From NCBI RefSeq assembly GCF_003633755.1, contig NZ_RBIL01000001.1:1907426-1971425 (forward strand): DNA of 64,000 nucleotides, in the 5' to 3' direction. The translations under genes and the position numbers were made by a program. This DNA comes from Solirubrobacter pauli (GTDB lineage: Bacteria > Actinomycetota > Thermoleophilia > Solirubrobacterales > Solirubrobacteraceae). Under the pieces are notes generated by a model. The model saw only the letters and a list, made by a program, of their open reading frames with translations. It ran no database searches and was not told the DNA's origin. Positions 36,482 through 45,292 of this stretch are shown piece by piece (positions within the stretch are counted from its first letter, which is position 1; every line of letters starts with the position of its first letter).

Positions 36482-36491
36482 ACACTAGCCT
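36482..36491. promoter_or_regulatory. Bidirectional -10 core (shared TA)
   Basis: Plus-strand TAGCCT (36486-36491) and minus-strand TAGTGT (36487-36482) share the TA at 36486-36487. Each lies exactly 7 bases from its start codon (ATG 36499 and GTG 36474), leaving a 24-base intergenic gap. Neither gene has a ribosome site. Confidence 0.6.
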
Positions 36492-36498
36492 GAACGGG

Positions 36499-37632
36499 AT
36501 GGACCAGTGGATCGAGCAGGCCGCGGCGGAGATCGCCCGCCGCGCGCCGCGGGAGCTCGAGGCGCTCGTCGCCGTCTCGTCCCCGTCCGGTGACGTGGGA
36601 GGCGCGAACGAGTGCGCGGCGGTCACCGCGGCGCTCGCACCCGACGAGGCGACGATCGAGCGCGTGCCGTGCTCGAGCCCCGAGCACGCCGAGGACCAGG
36701 TCATCCGCTTGAAGGGGACGGGCGCGCGCAAGGTGCTGCTGGTCGGCCACAACGACACGGTCGTGTCCCACGCCGAGCACAAGCCGCTGGCGCGCGTCGG
36801 TGAGCAGCTCGTGGGCTCCGGCGCGGTCGACATGAAGGGCGGCAACGTGCTCGCGCTCGGCGCGCTGCGCGCGTTCGCCAAGCGGCCGGAGCTCTACGAC
36901 GAGCTCGTGCTGCTGCTGGTCTGCGACGAGGAGTGGCGCACCGCCGACTTCGGCCATGTGCAGCGCTTCGCCGGCTTCGACGCCTGCCTGTGCTTCGAGG
37001 CGGGTGAGCTGGCGGGCGAGGACGAGGGTGTCGTCGTGCGCCGCAAGGCCGCCGGCACCATCCACGTCATCGCCCACGGGCGCACGGCCCACTCCGGCTC
37101 CGCGCCCGACCGCGGCCGCAACGCCCTGCTCGCGCTGGCCACCGCCGCCCAGGCCGTCGCCTCCCGCCACGCGCCGAACGGTCCCTCGCACCTGACGGCG
37201 GTGCCGACCGTCATGCGCTCGGGCGACGCGTTCAACGTCGTGCCCGGCTCGGGCGAGCTGTTCTGCGACGTCCGCGCCGACGACCTGGACGCGATCGAGG
37301 ACATCCTCACCCACATCCCCGCCGAGCACGAGGGCGTGCGGCTGGAGGCGGAGCTGATCCGCCGCTGGCCGGGCATGCGCGCCGAGGAGGCGACGGTCGG
37401 GCTGCTGGAGGCGGCGAGCGGGCTGCTCGGCCGCCGGATCGTCGGCGCGGCCCGCGGCGGCGCCTCGGACGCGAGCCACTTCGCCTCGACGATCCCGCTC
37501 ACGGTCGACGGCCTCGGCCCGCGCGGCGGCAAGGCGCACAACCCGGAGGAGTTCGTGCTGGAGGCGTCGCTTCAGCAGCGCGCCGAGGTGGCGCTCGCGC
37601 TCATCGCGGCGGCGTTAGCGCCGCAGCGATAG
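36499..37632 (+). CDS. M20-family metallopeptidase (succinyl-diaminopimelate desuccinylase-like)
   Basis: 377 residues, two-zinc hydrolase. Metal and catalytic motifs: LLVGHNDTVVSH, GSGAVDMKGGNVLALGAL, LVCDEEWRT and ARGGASDASHFAS near the end; the lid domain contains AHGRTAHSGSAPDRGRN. It hydrolyses an amide or peptide bond of a small substrate; members include DapE, ArgE and carboxypeptidase G2, and the exact substrate cannot be told. The 3' end overlaps sixA by 32 bases. Confidence 0.88.
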   Translation: MDQWIEQAAAEIARRAPRELEALVAVSSPSGDVGGANECAAVTAALAPDEATIERVPCSSPEHAEDQVIRLKGTGARKVLLVGHNDTVVSHAEHKPLARVGEQLVGSGAVDMKGGNVLALGALRAFAKRPELYDELVLLLVCDEEWRTADFGHVQRFAGFDACLCFEAGELAGEDEGVVVRRKAAGTIHVIAHGRTAHSGSAPDRGRNALLALATAAQAVASRHAPNGPSHLTAVPTVMRSGDAFNVVPGSGELFCDVRADDLDAIEDILTHIPAEHEGVRLEAELIRRWPGMRAEEATVGLLEAASGLLGRRIVGAARGGASDASHFASTIPLTVDGLGPRGGKAHNPEEFVLEASLQQRAEVALALIAAALAPQR

Positions 37633-38089
37633 CTTCGAGCTCACGCGGGCGCAGCAGCACGAGCAGCTGGCCGGAGGTGCGGCGCGCGTCGATCGCGGCG
37701 ACGCCGCCCTTCTTGAAGTCGATCCGCGCGCCGGTGAAGTCGTAGACCACCTGCTCGAACGACGGGTTGTGGCCGACGATCAGGACCTTCTCGTCCTCGG
37801 TGTGCGCCTCCAGGAGGGCGAGCGCGTCGACGCGGTTGAAGCCGTTCGAGAGGGCGTCCTCGCGGACCGGCCGCACGTTCAGCGCCGTGCAGGCCAGCGT
37901 GGCCGTCTCCCATGCGCGCACCTTCGGGCTGGCGTAGCAAGCGGCGAACTCCTCGTTGAGGGCCGCCAGGGCCTGCCCGGCCACCTCGGCCTGGGTGCGC
38001 CCGCGGGGCGTGAGCTCGCGCTCCGCGTCGGGCTTCGAGTCGTGCGGCACGGCCTCCCCGTGCCGCAGCATCCAGAGCTGCGCCGCCAT
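37601..38089 (-). CDS. sixA: Phosphohistidine phosphatase SixA-like
   Basis: 162 residues, histidine phosphatase superfamily. Catalytic His in LWMLRHGEAVPH, second His in VLIVGHNPSFEQVV, Arg in LTPRGRTQA, and YASPKVRAWETA. In E. coli SixA dephosphorylates His on phosphocarrier proteins; the target here is unknown. TACTCT (38105-38100) lies 10 bases before ATG 38089. Confidence 0.88.
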   Translation of the reverse strand: MAAQLWMLRHGEAVPHDSKPDAERELTPRGRTQAEVAGQALAALNEEFAACYASPKVRAWETATLACTALNVRPVREDALSNGFNRVDALALLEAHTEDEKVLIVGHNPSFEQVVYDFTGARIDFKKGGVAAIDARRTSGQLLVLLRPRELEAIAAALTPPR

Positions 38090-38106
38090 CTACGGCGCAA
38101 GAGTAC

Positions 38107-38442
38107 TCAGGCGGCCGCGTAAAGGGCCGTCGCGGGCTCCTCGAAGCGCCAGTGGCTCCGGGCGCGGTAGGGATCCTCGGCCGAGTGGCGGCCGTCGGTC
38201 AGCGCCGGCGAGTCCTCGACCTGCCAGCGCGCGAACGGCGTGCGCAGGCTGAACCCGTCGATCCAGAGATCCTCGACCGCGAGCATGCGCTTGCCGCCGA
38301 ACGTGCGGTCCAGCCGCACGATGACCATCTCGACGTCACCGCCGTCGAAGGGGTAGGTGTCCACGACCTCCCCGATCGGGACGCCGGTCCCGTCGCTGAC
38401 CTGCTGACCCAGAACGCTCCATCGGCTCCAACGCTTCCGCAT
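38107..38442 (-). CDS. PRC-barrel-like domain protein
   Basis: A 111-residue protein whose first half (SVLGQQVSDGTGVPIGEVVD, FGGKRMLAVEDLWIDG) resembles a PRC-barrel, a small beta barrel that binds RNA or photosystem/ribosome partners. The rest is unrecognised. An in-frame ATG at 38529 would add 29 residues of low-quality sequence; ATG 38442 just before the barrel is preferred. It reads in the same direction as sixA, 17 bases upstream of it. Confidence 0.6.
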   Translation of the reverse strand: MRKRWSRWSVLGQQVSDGTGVPIGEVVDTYPFDGGDVEMVIVRLDRTFGGKRMLAVEDLWIDGFSLRTPFARWQVEDSPALTDGRHSAEDPYRARSHWRFEEPATALYAAA

Positions 38443-38564
38443 GGGAGAGGTATCGGAGCGTTCCGGGCTCAGGCGTACCCGGTCGAGACCCCAGAAGATC
38501 CGCGAAGCGATCTTCAAGCGATCGCGCATGGCGCCGGCGAAGCCGGCTGCCGCGTTCGATCGCC

Positions 38565-39956
38565 CTAATACCCACGGACCGACGGCCCCGTGTAGGTCGT
38601 GCCGTCGGGCGCGGTCCACTTGACGCGGTAGTGCTGGCCCTTCTTGTTGCGCGGCGTCTTGAGCGCGTACACGCCCGAGGCGGTCGTGTCGATCGTCTTG
38701 AGCACGCGCCAGGTCTTGTAGCCCGTGACGCGGCGCTCGATCGTCACCTTGCTCACGTCGCGCTGCGGACGCACGAGCCCCCAGAGCACGTCCTGGGTGC
38801 CGTAGGGCTCGACCGCCAGCGGCAGCCGGAAGCCGTTGTAGGCCGGCTTCTCCTTGCCGTCGGCGTCGCGCAGGCCGCTCTCGAAGCCGCCGTACTTGTA
38901 GCCGCTCGAGCGCGGCGGGTCGTCGCTCATCAGGTACTGCGAGAAGGCGGCGACGCGCGGGTTGACGTAGGCGATGTGCTCGGAGACGGCCAGGTACGCG
39001 GCCTGGCGCTCGAGCGAGACCCCACTGATCTTGTCGGGCTCGGTCTGGATGCCGAACTCGGTCAGGTGCACCGGGAGGCCCTTGGGCAGCGCGCCCGCCT
39101 TCGCGGCCTTGTCGATCGCGGTGACCAGGCGCGGCAGCACGCCGATCGTGACGTCGTCGGCCTTCGGCGGCACCCAGCGCGGGCCGGCGGACGTGGTGTA
39201 CGCGTGGTGCGCGTACCCACCGGCGTCGAGCTTCGCGCACGCCTTCGCGCGCTTGTACTTGGAGTCCAGGCACAGCATCCCGCGCAGGAAGGCCAGCGGC
39301 GCGACGATGTTCGAGTTCCCGCGCGGCGACGTCTCCGCGATCAGGAGCGTGTCCCGCGCGTTGGACGGCGTCGAGCGGATCCCCTTGTACGCCGCCTGGT
39401 AGAGCCGGCGGTACAGCTTCGGCGAGTACGCCTTGCCCTTCTTGAACTGCGGGCGCAGGAACTGCGGCTGGTTGGGCTCGTTCCAGACCGACCACATGTT
39501 CACCGACTCGCCGTAGCGGCGGCCCATCGCGGTCGCGAACGCGCCGAACTCGGCGGGCAGCGGCTCCGTGTACGTGTCCTTCTTGCTCTTGGTCGCCCAC
39601 CGCGGCACCGGGCCGGTCAGCGTCAGCGTGACGTCGATCCCGCGTTCCTTGGCCGCCGCGACGAGCCCGTCCAGGTTGTCCCACTTGTCGGCGGGGTACG
39701 CCGCCGGGTCGGACGCGTCGAAGCCGGCGGGCTTCGTCTTGCTCTCCGGGTCGGGCGCGTAGTCGCGCCAGTACACGAGCTGACGCACGCGCTTGACGCC
39801 GAAGGACTGGATCTGGTCGAGCGTCTCGGCACGCGTCGAGGCCGACAGCAGCTCGCGCGGCGCCTCGAAGGTGACGGTCTGGCGCGCGGACGCGCCGGCG
39901 GTGGGGGCCCACGCGGCGAGCGCGATGAGCGGAAGGATCAGCAGGAGTCGTCTCAT
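38565..39956 (-). CDS. Secreted (beta/alpha)8 glycoside hydrolase, GH39/GH5-like (second copy)
   Basis: 463 residues with a signal peptide (MRRLLLILPLIALAAWAPTA). Clan GH-A motifs match the gene at 6496-7635: LTLTGPVPRWATKS, acid/base in MWSVWNEPNQPQFLRPQ, nucleophile Glu in VHLTEFGIQT. It is longer, with a C-terminal beta domain (about residues 365-463) absent from the other copy. The substrate is unknown. A 16-base tandem repeat lies in its leader. Confidence 0.82.
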   Translation of the reverse strand: MRRLLLILPLIALAAWAPTAGASARQTVTFEAPRELLSASTRAETLDQIQSFGVKRVRQLVYWRDYAPDPESKTKPAGFDASDPAAYPADKWDNLDGLVAAAKERGIDVTLTLTGPVPRWATKSKKDTYTEPLPAEFGAFATAMGRRYGESVNMWSVWNEPNQPQFLRPQFKKGKAYSPKLYRRLYQAAYKGIRSTPSNARDTLLIAETSPRGNSNIVAPLAFLRGMLCLDSKYKRAKACAKLDAGGYAHHAYTTSAGPRWVPPKADDVTIGVLPRLVTAIDKAAKAGALPKGLPVHLTEFGIQTEPDKISGVSLERQAAYLAVSEHIAYVNPRVAAFSQYLMSDDPPRSSGYKYGGFESGLRDADGKEKPAYNGFRLPLAVEPYGTQDVLWGLVRPQRDVSKVTIERRVTGYKTWRVLKTIDTTASGVYALKTPRNKKGQHYRVKWTAPDGTTYTGPSVRGY

Positions 39957-39960
39957 CAAG

Positions 39961-39995
39961 AAGGGGGAGCGCCGGCCGTAAGGGGGAACGCCGGC
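39961..39995. repeat. 16-base tandem direct repeat upstream of glycosidase
   Basis: AAGGGGGAGCGCCGGC (39961-39976) and AAGGGGGAACGCCGGC (39980-39995) differ at one base and are spaced 19 bases apart, immediately before the ATG of the glycosidase gene (minus strand). It could be a regulatory site or a short duplication. Confidence 0.5.
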
Positions 39996-40047
39996 ACGAT
40001 CTGCAACCCGCGGTAGATAACGAGGTTGCGGTTTACGCTGCATAAGC

Positions 40048-41088
40048 GTGACCGCCATCGTTGATACCCCGGAAGAGGGTGAAGCACTCGACCAACCGCC
40101 GCTGCTGGTGCTGCGGCCGCTCGAGCGCTTCTTCGACGAGCAAGGCCTCGGGGAGGGCAAGATCACTGCGGAGCCGGTCGGAGATGGCCACTCCAACGTG
40201 ACGTACTTGGTGCGCAGACATGGCGGAGTTTGGGTGCTGCGCCGCCCGCCGCGGCCCCCACTGCCGCCGTCGGCGCACGACGTGCTGCGCGAGGCGCGGC
40301 TGCTGCGCGCGCTCGCCACGACGACCGTGCGTGTGCCGAAGGTGCTCGCCACGTGCGACGACGAGCGCGTGATCGGCGCGCCGTTCTACGTGATGGAGCG
40401 CGTCGAGGGCACGGTCATCAACACGACGCTGCCCGACGGCCTCACGCCCACCCGCGCCGGCGACGAGCTGATCGACGCGCTGGTCGAGGTCCACGCCACC
40501 GACTGGCAGGCCTGTGGACTGGAGGGCTTCGGCAAGCCGACGGGCTACCTCGCGCGCCAGGTGCGCCGCTTCACCGGGCTGTGGGAGCACAACGCGACGC
40601 GGCGGATCCCCGCGCTCGACGAGGTGACGGCGTGGCTCGGAGCGAACCTCCCGGAGTCCGGGCCGGCCACGATCGTCCACGGCGACTACCGCCTCGGGAA
40701 CGTGATGTTCACGGGCGACCGGCTGAGCGCGATCTTCGACTGGGAGCTCGCGACGATCGGCGATCCGCTGGCCGACGTCGGCTACCTGCTCGCGACCTGG
40801 GCGCAAGCGGGGGACCCGGAAAGCACGATCGCCTCTTTGACCACCGTCACACGACAGCCCGGCTTCCCCACCCGCGACGACCTCGTGGCCCGCTACGAGG
40901 AGCGCTCCGGACGGTCCATGCAGGCCCTCGCCTGGTACACGACGCTGGCCCTGTGGAAGTCCGCGATCTTCCTGGAAGGCAGCTATAAGCGGCGCCTCGC
41001 CGGCACCACCGAGGATGCCTTCTTCGACCGCCTGAAGGAGGGCGTGCCGGAGATCGCCGAGCGGGCTCGCGCCACCGCCCTCGGTTGA
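40048..41088 (+). CDS. APH-family phosphotransferase (ACAD10/11 kinase-like)
   Basis: 346 residues with an aminoglycoside-phosphotransferase/choline-kinase fold. Catalytic loop TIVHGDYRLGNVMF, metal-binding IFDWELATIGDPLADVGYL, nucleotide end SNVTYLVRRHGG. The closest known type is the kinase domain of ACAD10/11, which phosphorylates 4-hydroxyacids, so acyl-CoA metabolism is more likely than drug resistance; that is inference. GTG 40048 follows TACGCT (40034-40039) by 8 bases. Confidence 0.87.
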   Translation: MTAIVDTPEEGEALDQPPLLVLRPLERFFDEQGLGEGKITAEPVGDGHSNVTYLVRRHGGVWVLRRPPRPPLPPSAHDVLREARLLRALATTTVRVPKVLATCDDERVIGAPFYVMERVEGTVINTTLPDGLTPTRAGDELIDALVEVHATDWQACGLEGFGKPTGYLARQVRRFTGLWEHNATRRIPALDEVTAWLGANLPESGPATIVHGDYRLGNVMFTGDRLSAIFDWELATIGDPLADVGYLLATWAQAGDPESTIASLTTVTRQPGFPTRDDLVARYEERSGRSMQALAWYTTLALWKSAIFLEGSYKRRLAGTTEDAFFDRLKEGVPEIAERARATALG

Positions 41089-41232
41089 GCTGGCCAGGCG
41101 TCCAGTGGACGCATGTTCGTCTTTCGCTCGCCCGTCCGCGGTGGGACATTCTGCGTCCACCGTCAAGGATGGCGGCGGAAATTTCGGACAAGGGCAAGGT
41201 TGCTCATCATCCAGGGAACGGGAGATGTCGCG

Positions 41233-41862
41233 ATGCGCCGTGCGGCGGATCGCTTGGAGGCGACGGCGGCGCGCACGGGTTACCGGCGCCGTCGTCACCT
41301 CGACCATCCGCTCCACGCGGAAGCGCTCGTCGCCGCCGCCACCGAGCGGGCCCGTGACGGCGAGGATGACGCGCTCCGCCTGATCTACCTGCTGTACGCC
41401 GACAACGTGTTCGGCTACGTCCTCGCGATCGTGCGCGACGAGCACGACGCCGAGGACATCACCAGCGAGGTCTTCGCCCGCCTGCCGCGGGCGCTCACCC
41501 ATTACCGGGCGGGCGCCACCCCCTTCGCGGCATGGCTGTTGCGGGTGGCCCGGAACGCTGCGCTCGACCACCTTCGAGCGCAGCGCTCGGTGCCTCTCGC
41601 GGAGGTCCACGCCACCGGCGCCGTCGCCGAGTCGCAGGCCGGCGAGCGCCTGGAGGCGCTCAAGGCCGCGCTGGCCGCGCTCCCGGAGGACCAGCGGCAC
41701 GTGATGCTGCTGCGGCTCGTCGCCGGGCACACGCCAGCGGAGGTCGCCGAGCAGCTCGGCCGCTCGGTCGACGCCGTCCACGCGCTCCAGCACCGCGCCC
41801 GCCGGCGACTGCGCGAGGAGCTCACGCAGTCCGGCTTCGCCCCGACCTCAGCGGCGGCGTGA
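41233..41862 (+). CDS. ECF-type sigma-70 factor
   Basis: 209 residues. Region 2 at about 45-115 (LLYADNVFGYVLAIVRDEHD, EDITSEVFARLPRAL, WLLRVARNAALDHLRAQ) and region 4 at about 145-200 (LPEDQRHVMLLRLVAGHTPA, EVAEQLGRSVDAVHALQHRA). No anti-sigma gene is adjacent. ATG 41233 is preceded by GGGAGA at a suitable distance; a longer start at 41113 reads as shadow. The 144 bases upstream (41089-41232) hold no clear gene. Confidence 0.88.
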   Translation: MRRAADRLEATAARTGYRRRRHLDHPLHAEALVAAATERARDGEDDALRLIYLLYADNVFGYVLAIVRDEHDAEDITSEVFARLPRALTHYRAGATPFAAWLLRVARNAALDHLRAQRSVPLAEVHATGAVAESQAGERLEALKAALAALPEDQRHVMLLRLVAGHTPAEVAEQLGRSVDAVHALQHRARRRLREELTQSGFAPTSAAA

Positions 41863-43341
41863 GCCGTAGAACAGCTTGACGCCGCGTGAGATCAGGTTCG
41901 TGACCCGTGCGTTGTAGGGGAAGAAGTGCACTTCGCGTCTGAGCGGCAGGCGGTAGGTCATGATCGCCTGCTGGCGCGTGTACTTCTTCAGGCCGGCCGG
42001 GCCGTGGCGCACGCCCAGGCCCGACGCCTTCCAGCCGCCCATCGGCAGTTCGAGCGCGAGGTAGTTGACCGCGGCGTCGTTGATGCAGACGGCACCCGCC
42101 TCGACGCGGCGGGCGAGCCGCTGGCCCTTCGCGAGGTCCTTGGTGAAGACCGCCGCACCGAGTCCGTACGGGGAGTCGTTGGCCTGGCGGATCGCCTCGT
42201 CCGCGTCCTTGACGCGCATGATCGGCAGGGTCGGGCCGAACGTCTCCTCGCGCATCGCGGTCATCGAGTGGTCGGCGTCGGCGATGATCGTGGGCTCGAA
42301 GAACCGGCCGGGGCCGGGCCCGCGATGGCCGCCGACGAGCACCCGCGCGCCCGCGTCCCGCGCCTGCTGGACGTGCTGCTCGACGATCTCCATCTGCGGT
42401 GGGAACGTCATCGCGCCCACGTCCACCGAGCCCGCACCGTCGGGTGGGCCCTGGCGCAGGGCCTTGGCCTTCTCCGTGACCTTGGCCACGAAGTCGTCGT
42501 AGACCGGAGCCTCGACGTAGACGCGCTCGATCGAGATGCACGTCTGGCCGCCGTTCTGCATCGAGTAGTAGACCGCCGCGTTGGCGGCCCGCTCGAGGTC
42601 CGCGTCGGCGAGGACGATCATGGGGTCCTTGCCGCCGAGCTCCAGCGAGACGGGCGTGAGGGTCTGGGCGGCGCGCTCCATGACCTTTCGTCCAGTGCGC
42701 GTGGAGCCCGTGAACATCACCATGTCGACGTGGTCGATCAGGACAGCCCCGGTCTCCCCGGTACCGACCGCGACCTGGAAGACCCCTTCAGGAAGGCCCG
42801 CCTCATGCAGCCCGCGCTGGAACAAGAGGGACGTCAGCGGCGTCACCTCGGATGGCTTGACGACGACGGCGTTCCCCGCGGCGAGCGCTGGGATGGCGTC
42901 CCCGACCGAGTTGACGAGGGGGTAGTTCCACGGCCCGATCACCCCGACGACGCCGACGGGCCGGTAGCGGACGACCATGGACCGGCCGAGGACGAACGGG
43001 TTGGTCGTCCGCACTCGTTCATCCGCAAGCCATTTCGGCGCTTTGCGCGGCCAAAACCCGAGGGCGTTGGCGCCGTAGGCGACCTCCACGAGCATCGCGT
43101 CCTCGCGCGCCTTGCCCGTCTCGGCCACGATCGTGTCCGCGATCTCGTCAGCGTGCTCGACCAGCCACTGCTGCGCCCGCTTTAGGATCCGCCCGCGCCC
43201 CGCGTAGCCCAGGGCCTCCCAGGCCGGCTGCGCCGCGCGGGCGCGCTCGACGACCGCGGCCACGTCCTCGGGGGACGTGACCGGCACCTCGCGGATGGTG
43301 GCGCCGGTCGCGGGGTTCTCGACTGCGATCGTCTCGGCCAT
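41848..43341 (-). CDS. Aldehyde dehydrogenase family protein
   Basis: 497 residues, NAD(P)-dependent oxidation of an aldehyde. Catalytic Cys in QNGGQTCISIERVYVE, Glu in SLELGGKDPMIV, cofactor loop FTGSTRTGRKVM and Asn in IGPWNYPLVN. A C-terminal tail (RREVHFFPYNARVTNLISRG) resembles the membrane-proximal tail of coniferyl/succinate-semialdehyde-type members. The substrate is unknown. It overlaps the sigma gene by 15 bases at the 3' end. Confidence 0.93.
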   Translation of the reverse strand: MAETIAVENPATGATIREVPVTSPEDVAAVVERARAAQPAWEALGYAGRGRILKRAQQWLVEHADEIADTIVAETGKAREDAMLVEVAYGANALGFWPRKAPKWLADERVRTTNPFVLGRSMVVRYRPVGVVGVIGPWNYPLVNSVGDAIPALAAGNAVVVKPSEVTPLTSLLFQRGLHEAGLPEGVFQVAVGTGETGAVLIDHVDMVMFTGSTRTGRKVMERAAQTLTPVSLELGGKDPMIVLADADLERAANAAVYYSMQNGGQTCISIERVYVEAPVYDDFVAKVTEKAKALRQGPPDGAGSVDVGAMTFPPQMEIVEQHVQQARDAGARVLVGGHRGPGPGRFFEPTIIADADHSMTAMREETFGPTLPIMRVKDADEAIRQANDSPYGLGAAVFTKDLAKGQRLARRVEAGAVCINDAAVNYLALELPMGGWKASGLGVRHGPAGLKKYTRQQAIMTYRLPLRREVHFFPYNARVTNLISRGVKLFYGSRRR

Positions 43342-43355
43342 GCGGCCGAGAGTAC

Positions 43356-43814
43356 CTACTCCGTGATCGTCAGCTTCTCGATCTTCGCGTCTTCGCGCGG
43401 CTTGTCGCGGCCGTCGGTCGGCAGGGCCTCGAGCTTGTCGACGATGTCCATGCCGCCCGTGACCTGGCCGAAGTTCGTGTGCTTGCCGTCGAGCCACGGG
43501 GTGGCGTCGAGCGTGACGATGAAGAACTGCGAGCCGTTCGTGTTCGGGCCGGCGTTGGCCATCGCGAGCGAGCCGCGGACCAGCTTGTGCTGGTTGATCT
43601 CGTCCTCGAACGTGTAGCCCGGGCCGCCGGTGCCGGTGCCCTGCGGGCAGCCGCCCTGGATCATGAAGTCCTTGATGATCCGGTGGAACGAGAGCCCGTC
43701 GTAGAAGCCCTTCGCGGCCAGATCCTTGAAGTTCTGCACGGTCTTGGGAGCGTCCTCGTCGAACAGCTCGATCGTGATGTCGCCCAGGTTCGTGGACATC
43801 GTCGCGACGGACAT
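43356..43814 (-). CDS. Peptidyl-prolyl cis-trans isomerase, cyclophilin type
   Basis: 152 residues, a single cyclophilin domain, cytoplasmic (no signal). Hallmarks [19 protein letters not shown] and [17 protein letters not shown]. Speeds prolyl isomerisation in protein folding. GAGGAG precedes ATG 43814 at good spacing. It lies between the helicase and aldehyde dehydrogenase genes on the same strand with 11- and 14-base gaps. Confidence 0.95.
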   Translation of the reverse strand: MSVATMSTNLGDITIELFDEDAPKTVQNFKDLAAKGFYDGLSFHRIIKDFMIQGGCPQGTGTGGPGYTFEDEINQHKLVRGSLAMANAGPNTNGSQFFIVTLDATPWLDGKHTNFGQVTGGMDIVDKLEALPTDGRDKPREDAKIEKLTITE

Positions 43815-43825
43815 ATCGGTCTCCT

Positions 43826-45235
43826 CTAGTTTCGGATCGGTTCGAGCGCGACCTCGCGGCCACGGATCGAGACGACCTCCGGCGCGGAGCCGGCGGGCAC
43901 CTCGACGAGCGCGAAGCGCTCGAGGATGCGCACGTTGCGGATCGCCTCGCCGTCCAGGCCGCTGGCCGTGAGGCCGGCGATCAGGTCGGCGGCCTCGATG
44001 CCGTCGTGGCGCCCGGCGGTGGCGATCAGCTTCGTGTACACGGCGGCGTTGTCGGCCACTTCGGCGTCGCGCGGCTTCGTGTGGCGGCGCGGGCGCGGCT
44101 CGGACGCGGGCGTCGGCGCGACGCGCGCGCCCTCTGTCCAGGCCGCGATCTTCGTCGACGCGTGGTTCTCGATCGCCTCGAGCTCACGCCGCTGGCGCGG
44201 CTCGACGAACGTGATCGCGCGGCCCGAGCGGCCGACACGGCCCGTGCGGCCGATCCGGTGCACGTAGACGTCCGGGGACGTCGGCACGTCGAAGTTGACC
44301 ACGTGCGTGACGGTCGAGATGTCCAGGCCGCGGGCGGCGACGTCGGTGGCGACGAGGATCGGCACGCGGCCGCTCTTGAAGGCGATCATCACGCCGTCGC
44401 GCGAGCCCTGGCTCATGTCGCCGTGCAGCGCGCGCACGTTCATGCCGCGGTTCTTGAGCGTCTGGAACAGCTGCTCCGTGCGGATCTTGGTGCGCGCGAA
44501 GACGATCGCCTGGTCGGGCTTCTCGGACTCGAGGACCCGCGCGAGCGCGTCCGTCTTCTCCTGCGGCTTGGTCTCCAGGTAGAACTGCTCGACCGTGTCG
44601 ATCGTCAGCGTCGCGGCCTTGACCTTGACGAGCACCGGGTCGTACAGGTGGCGCTCGGCCAGGCGGCGGATCTCGTTCGGCATCGTCGCGCTGAACAGCG
44701 CGGTCTGGCGGCTGCCGGGCGCGAGGCTGAGGATCTTCTCGACGTCCTCGAGGAAGCCGAGGTCGAGCATCTCGTCGGCCTCGTCGAGCACGATGTAGCG
44801 CGCGGAGTGCAGGACGAGCGAGTGGCGGCTGATCAGGTCCAGCACGCGGCCGACGGTGCCCACGACGACCTGCCCGCCGGCACGCAGCTGCGCCTGCTGG
44901 GTGCGGATCGGCGCGCCGCCGAACACGGCCACGGGGTCGATCCCCTTCTTGGCGCCGTACGCCCGCAGGGCCTGCGTGACCTGGATGCAGAGCTCACGCG
45001 TCGGCGTGAGCACGATGGCCTGGACCTCGTTGTCGTCAGGGTCCACGGACTCCATCAGCGGGAGCCCGAACGCCGCCGTCTTGCCGGTGCCGGTCTGCGC
45101 CTGGCCGATCACGTCCCGCCCTTCGAGCAACGGGGGGATGGCCTGCTCCTGGATGGGGCTCGGGTTCTCGTACCCGACGTCTTGGAGGGCCTGGAGGATC
45201 GGCTCGGACAGCCCGAGCTCGGCAAAAGTCGTCAT
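43826..45235 (-). CDS. DEAD-box RNA helicase (CsdA/DbpA-like)
   Basis: 469 residues. Q motif [10 protein letters not shown], motif [18 protein letters not shown] box [12 protein letters not shown], motif III FSATMP, motif [19 protein letters not shown]-terminal DbpA-type RNA-binding domain (about 395-465) follows a basic linker. It likely works in ribosome assembly or RNA decay. ATG 45235 is 11 bases after TAGCCT (45252-45247). Confidence 0.95.
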   Translation of the reverse strand: MTTFAELGLSEPILQALQDVGYENPSPIQEQAIPPLLEGRDVIGQAQTGTGKTAAFGLPLMESVDPDDNEVQAIVLTPTRELCIQVTQALRAYGAKKGIDPVAVFGGAPIRTQQAQLRAGGQVVVGTVGRVLDLISRHSLVLHSARYIVLDEADEMLDLGFLEDVEKILSLAPGSRQTALFSATMPNEIRRLAERHLYDPVLVKVKAATLTIDTVEQFYLETKPQEKTDALARVLESEKPDQAIVFARTKIRTEQLFQTLKNRGMNVRALHGDMSQGSRDGVMIAFKSGRVPILVATDVAARGLDISTVTHVVNFDVPTSPDVYVHRIGRTGRVGRSGRAITFVEPRQRRELEAIENHASTKIAAWTEGARVAPTPASEPRPRRHTKPRDAEVADNAAVYTKLIATAGRHDGIEAADLIAGLTASGLDGEAIRNVRILERFALVEVPAGSAPEVVSIRGREVALEPIRN

Positions 45236-45292
45236 TCCGACCGTGCAGGCTAGAAGATGCGGCCGTGCGGCACGTCTACCCTCATGCGCCTT

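Noticed and set aside
40048-41088. Aminoglycoside-resistance kinase
   Set aside because: The fold fits, but motifs and spacing match ACAD10/11-type metabolic kinases better and no resistance context is present.
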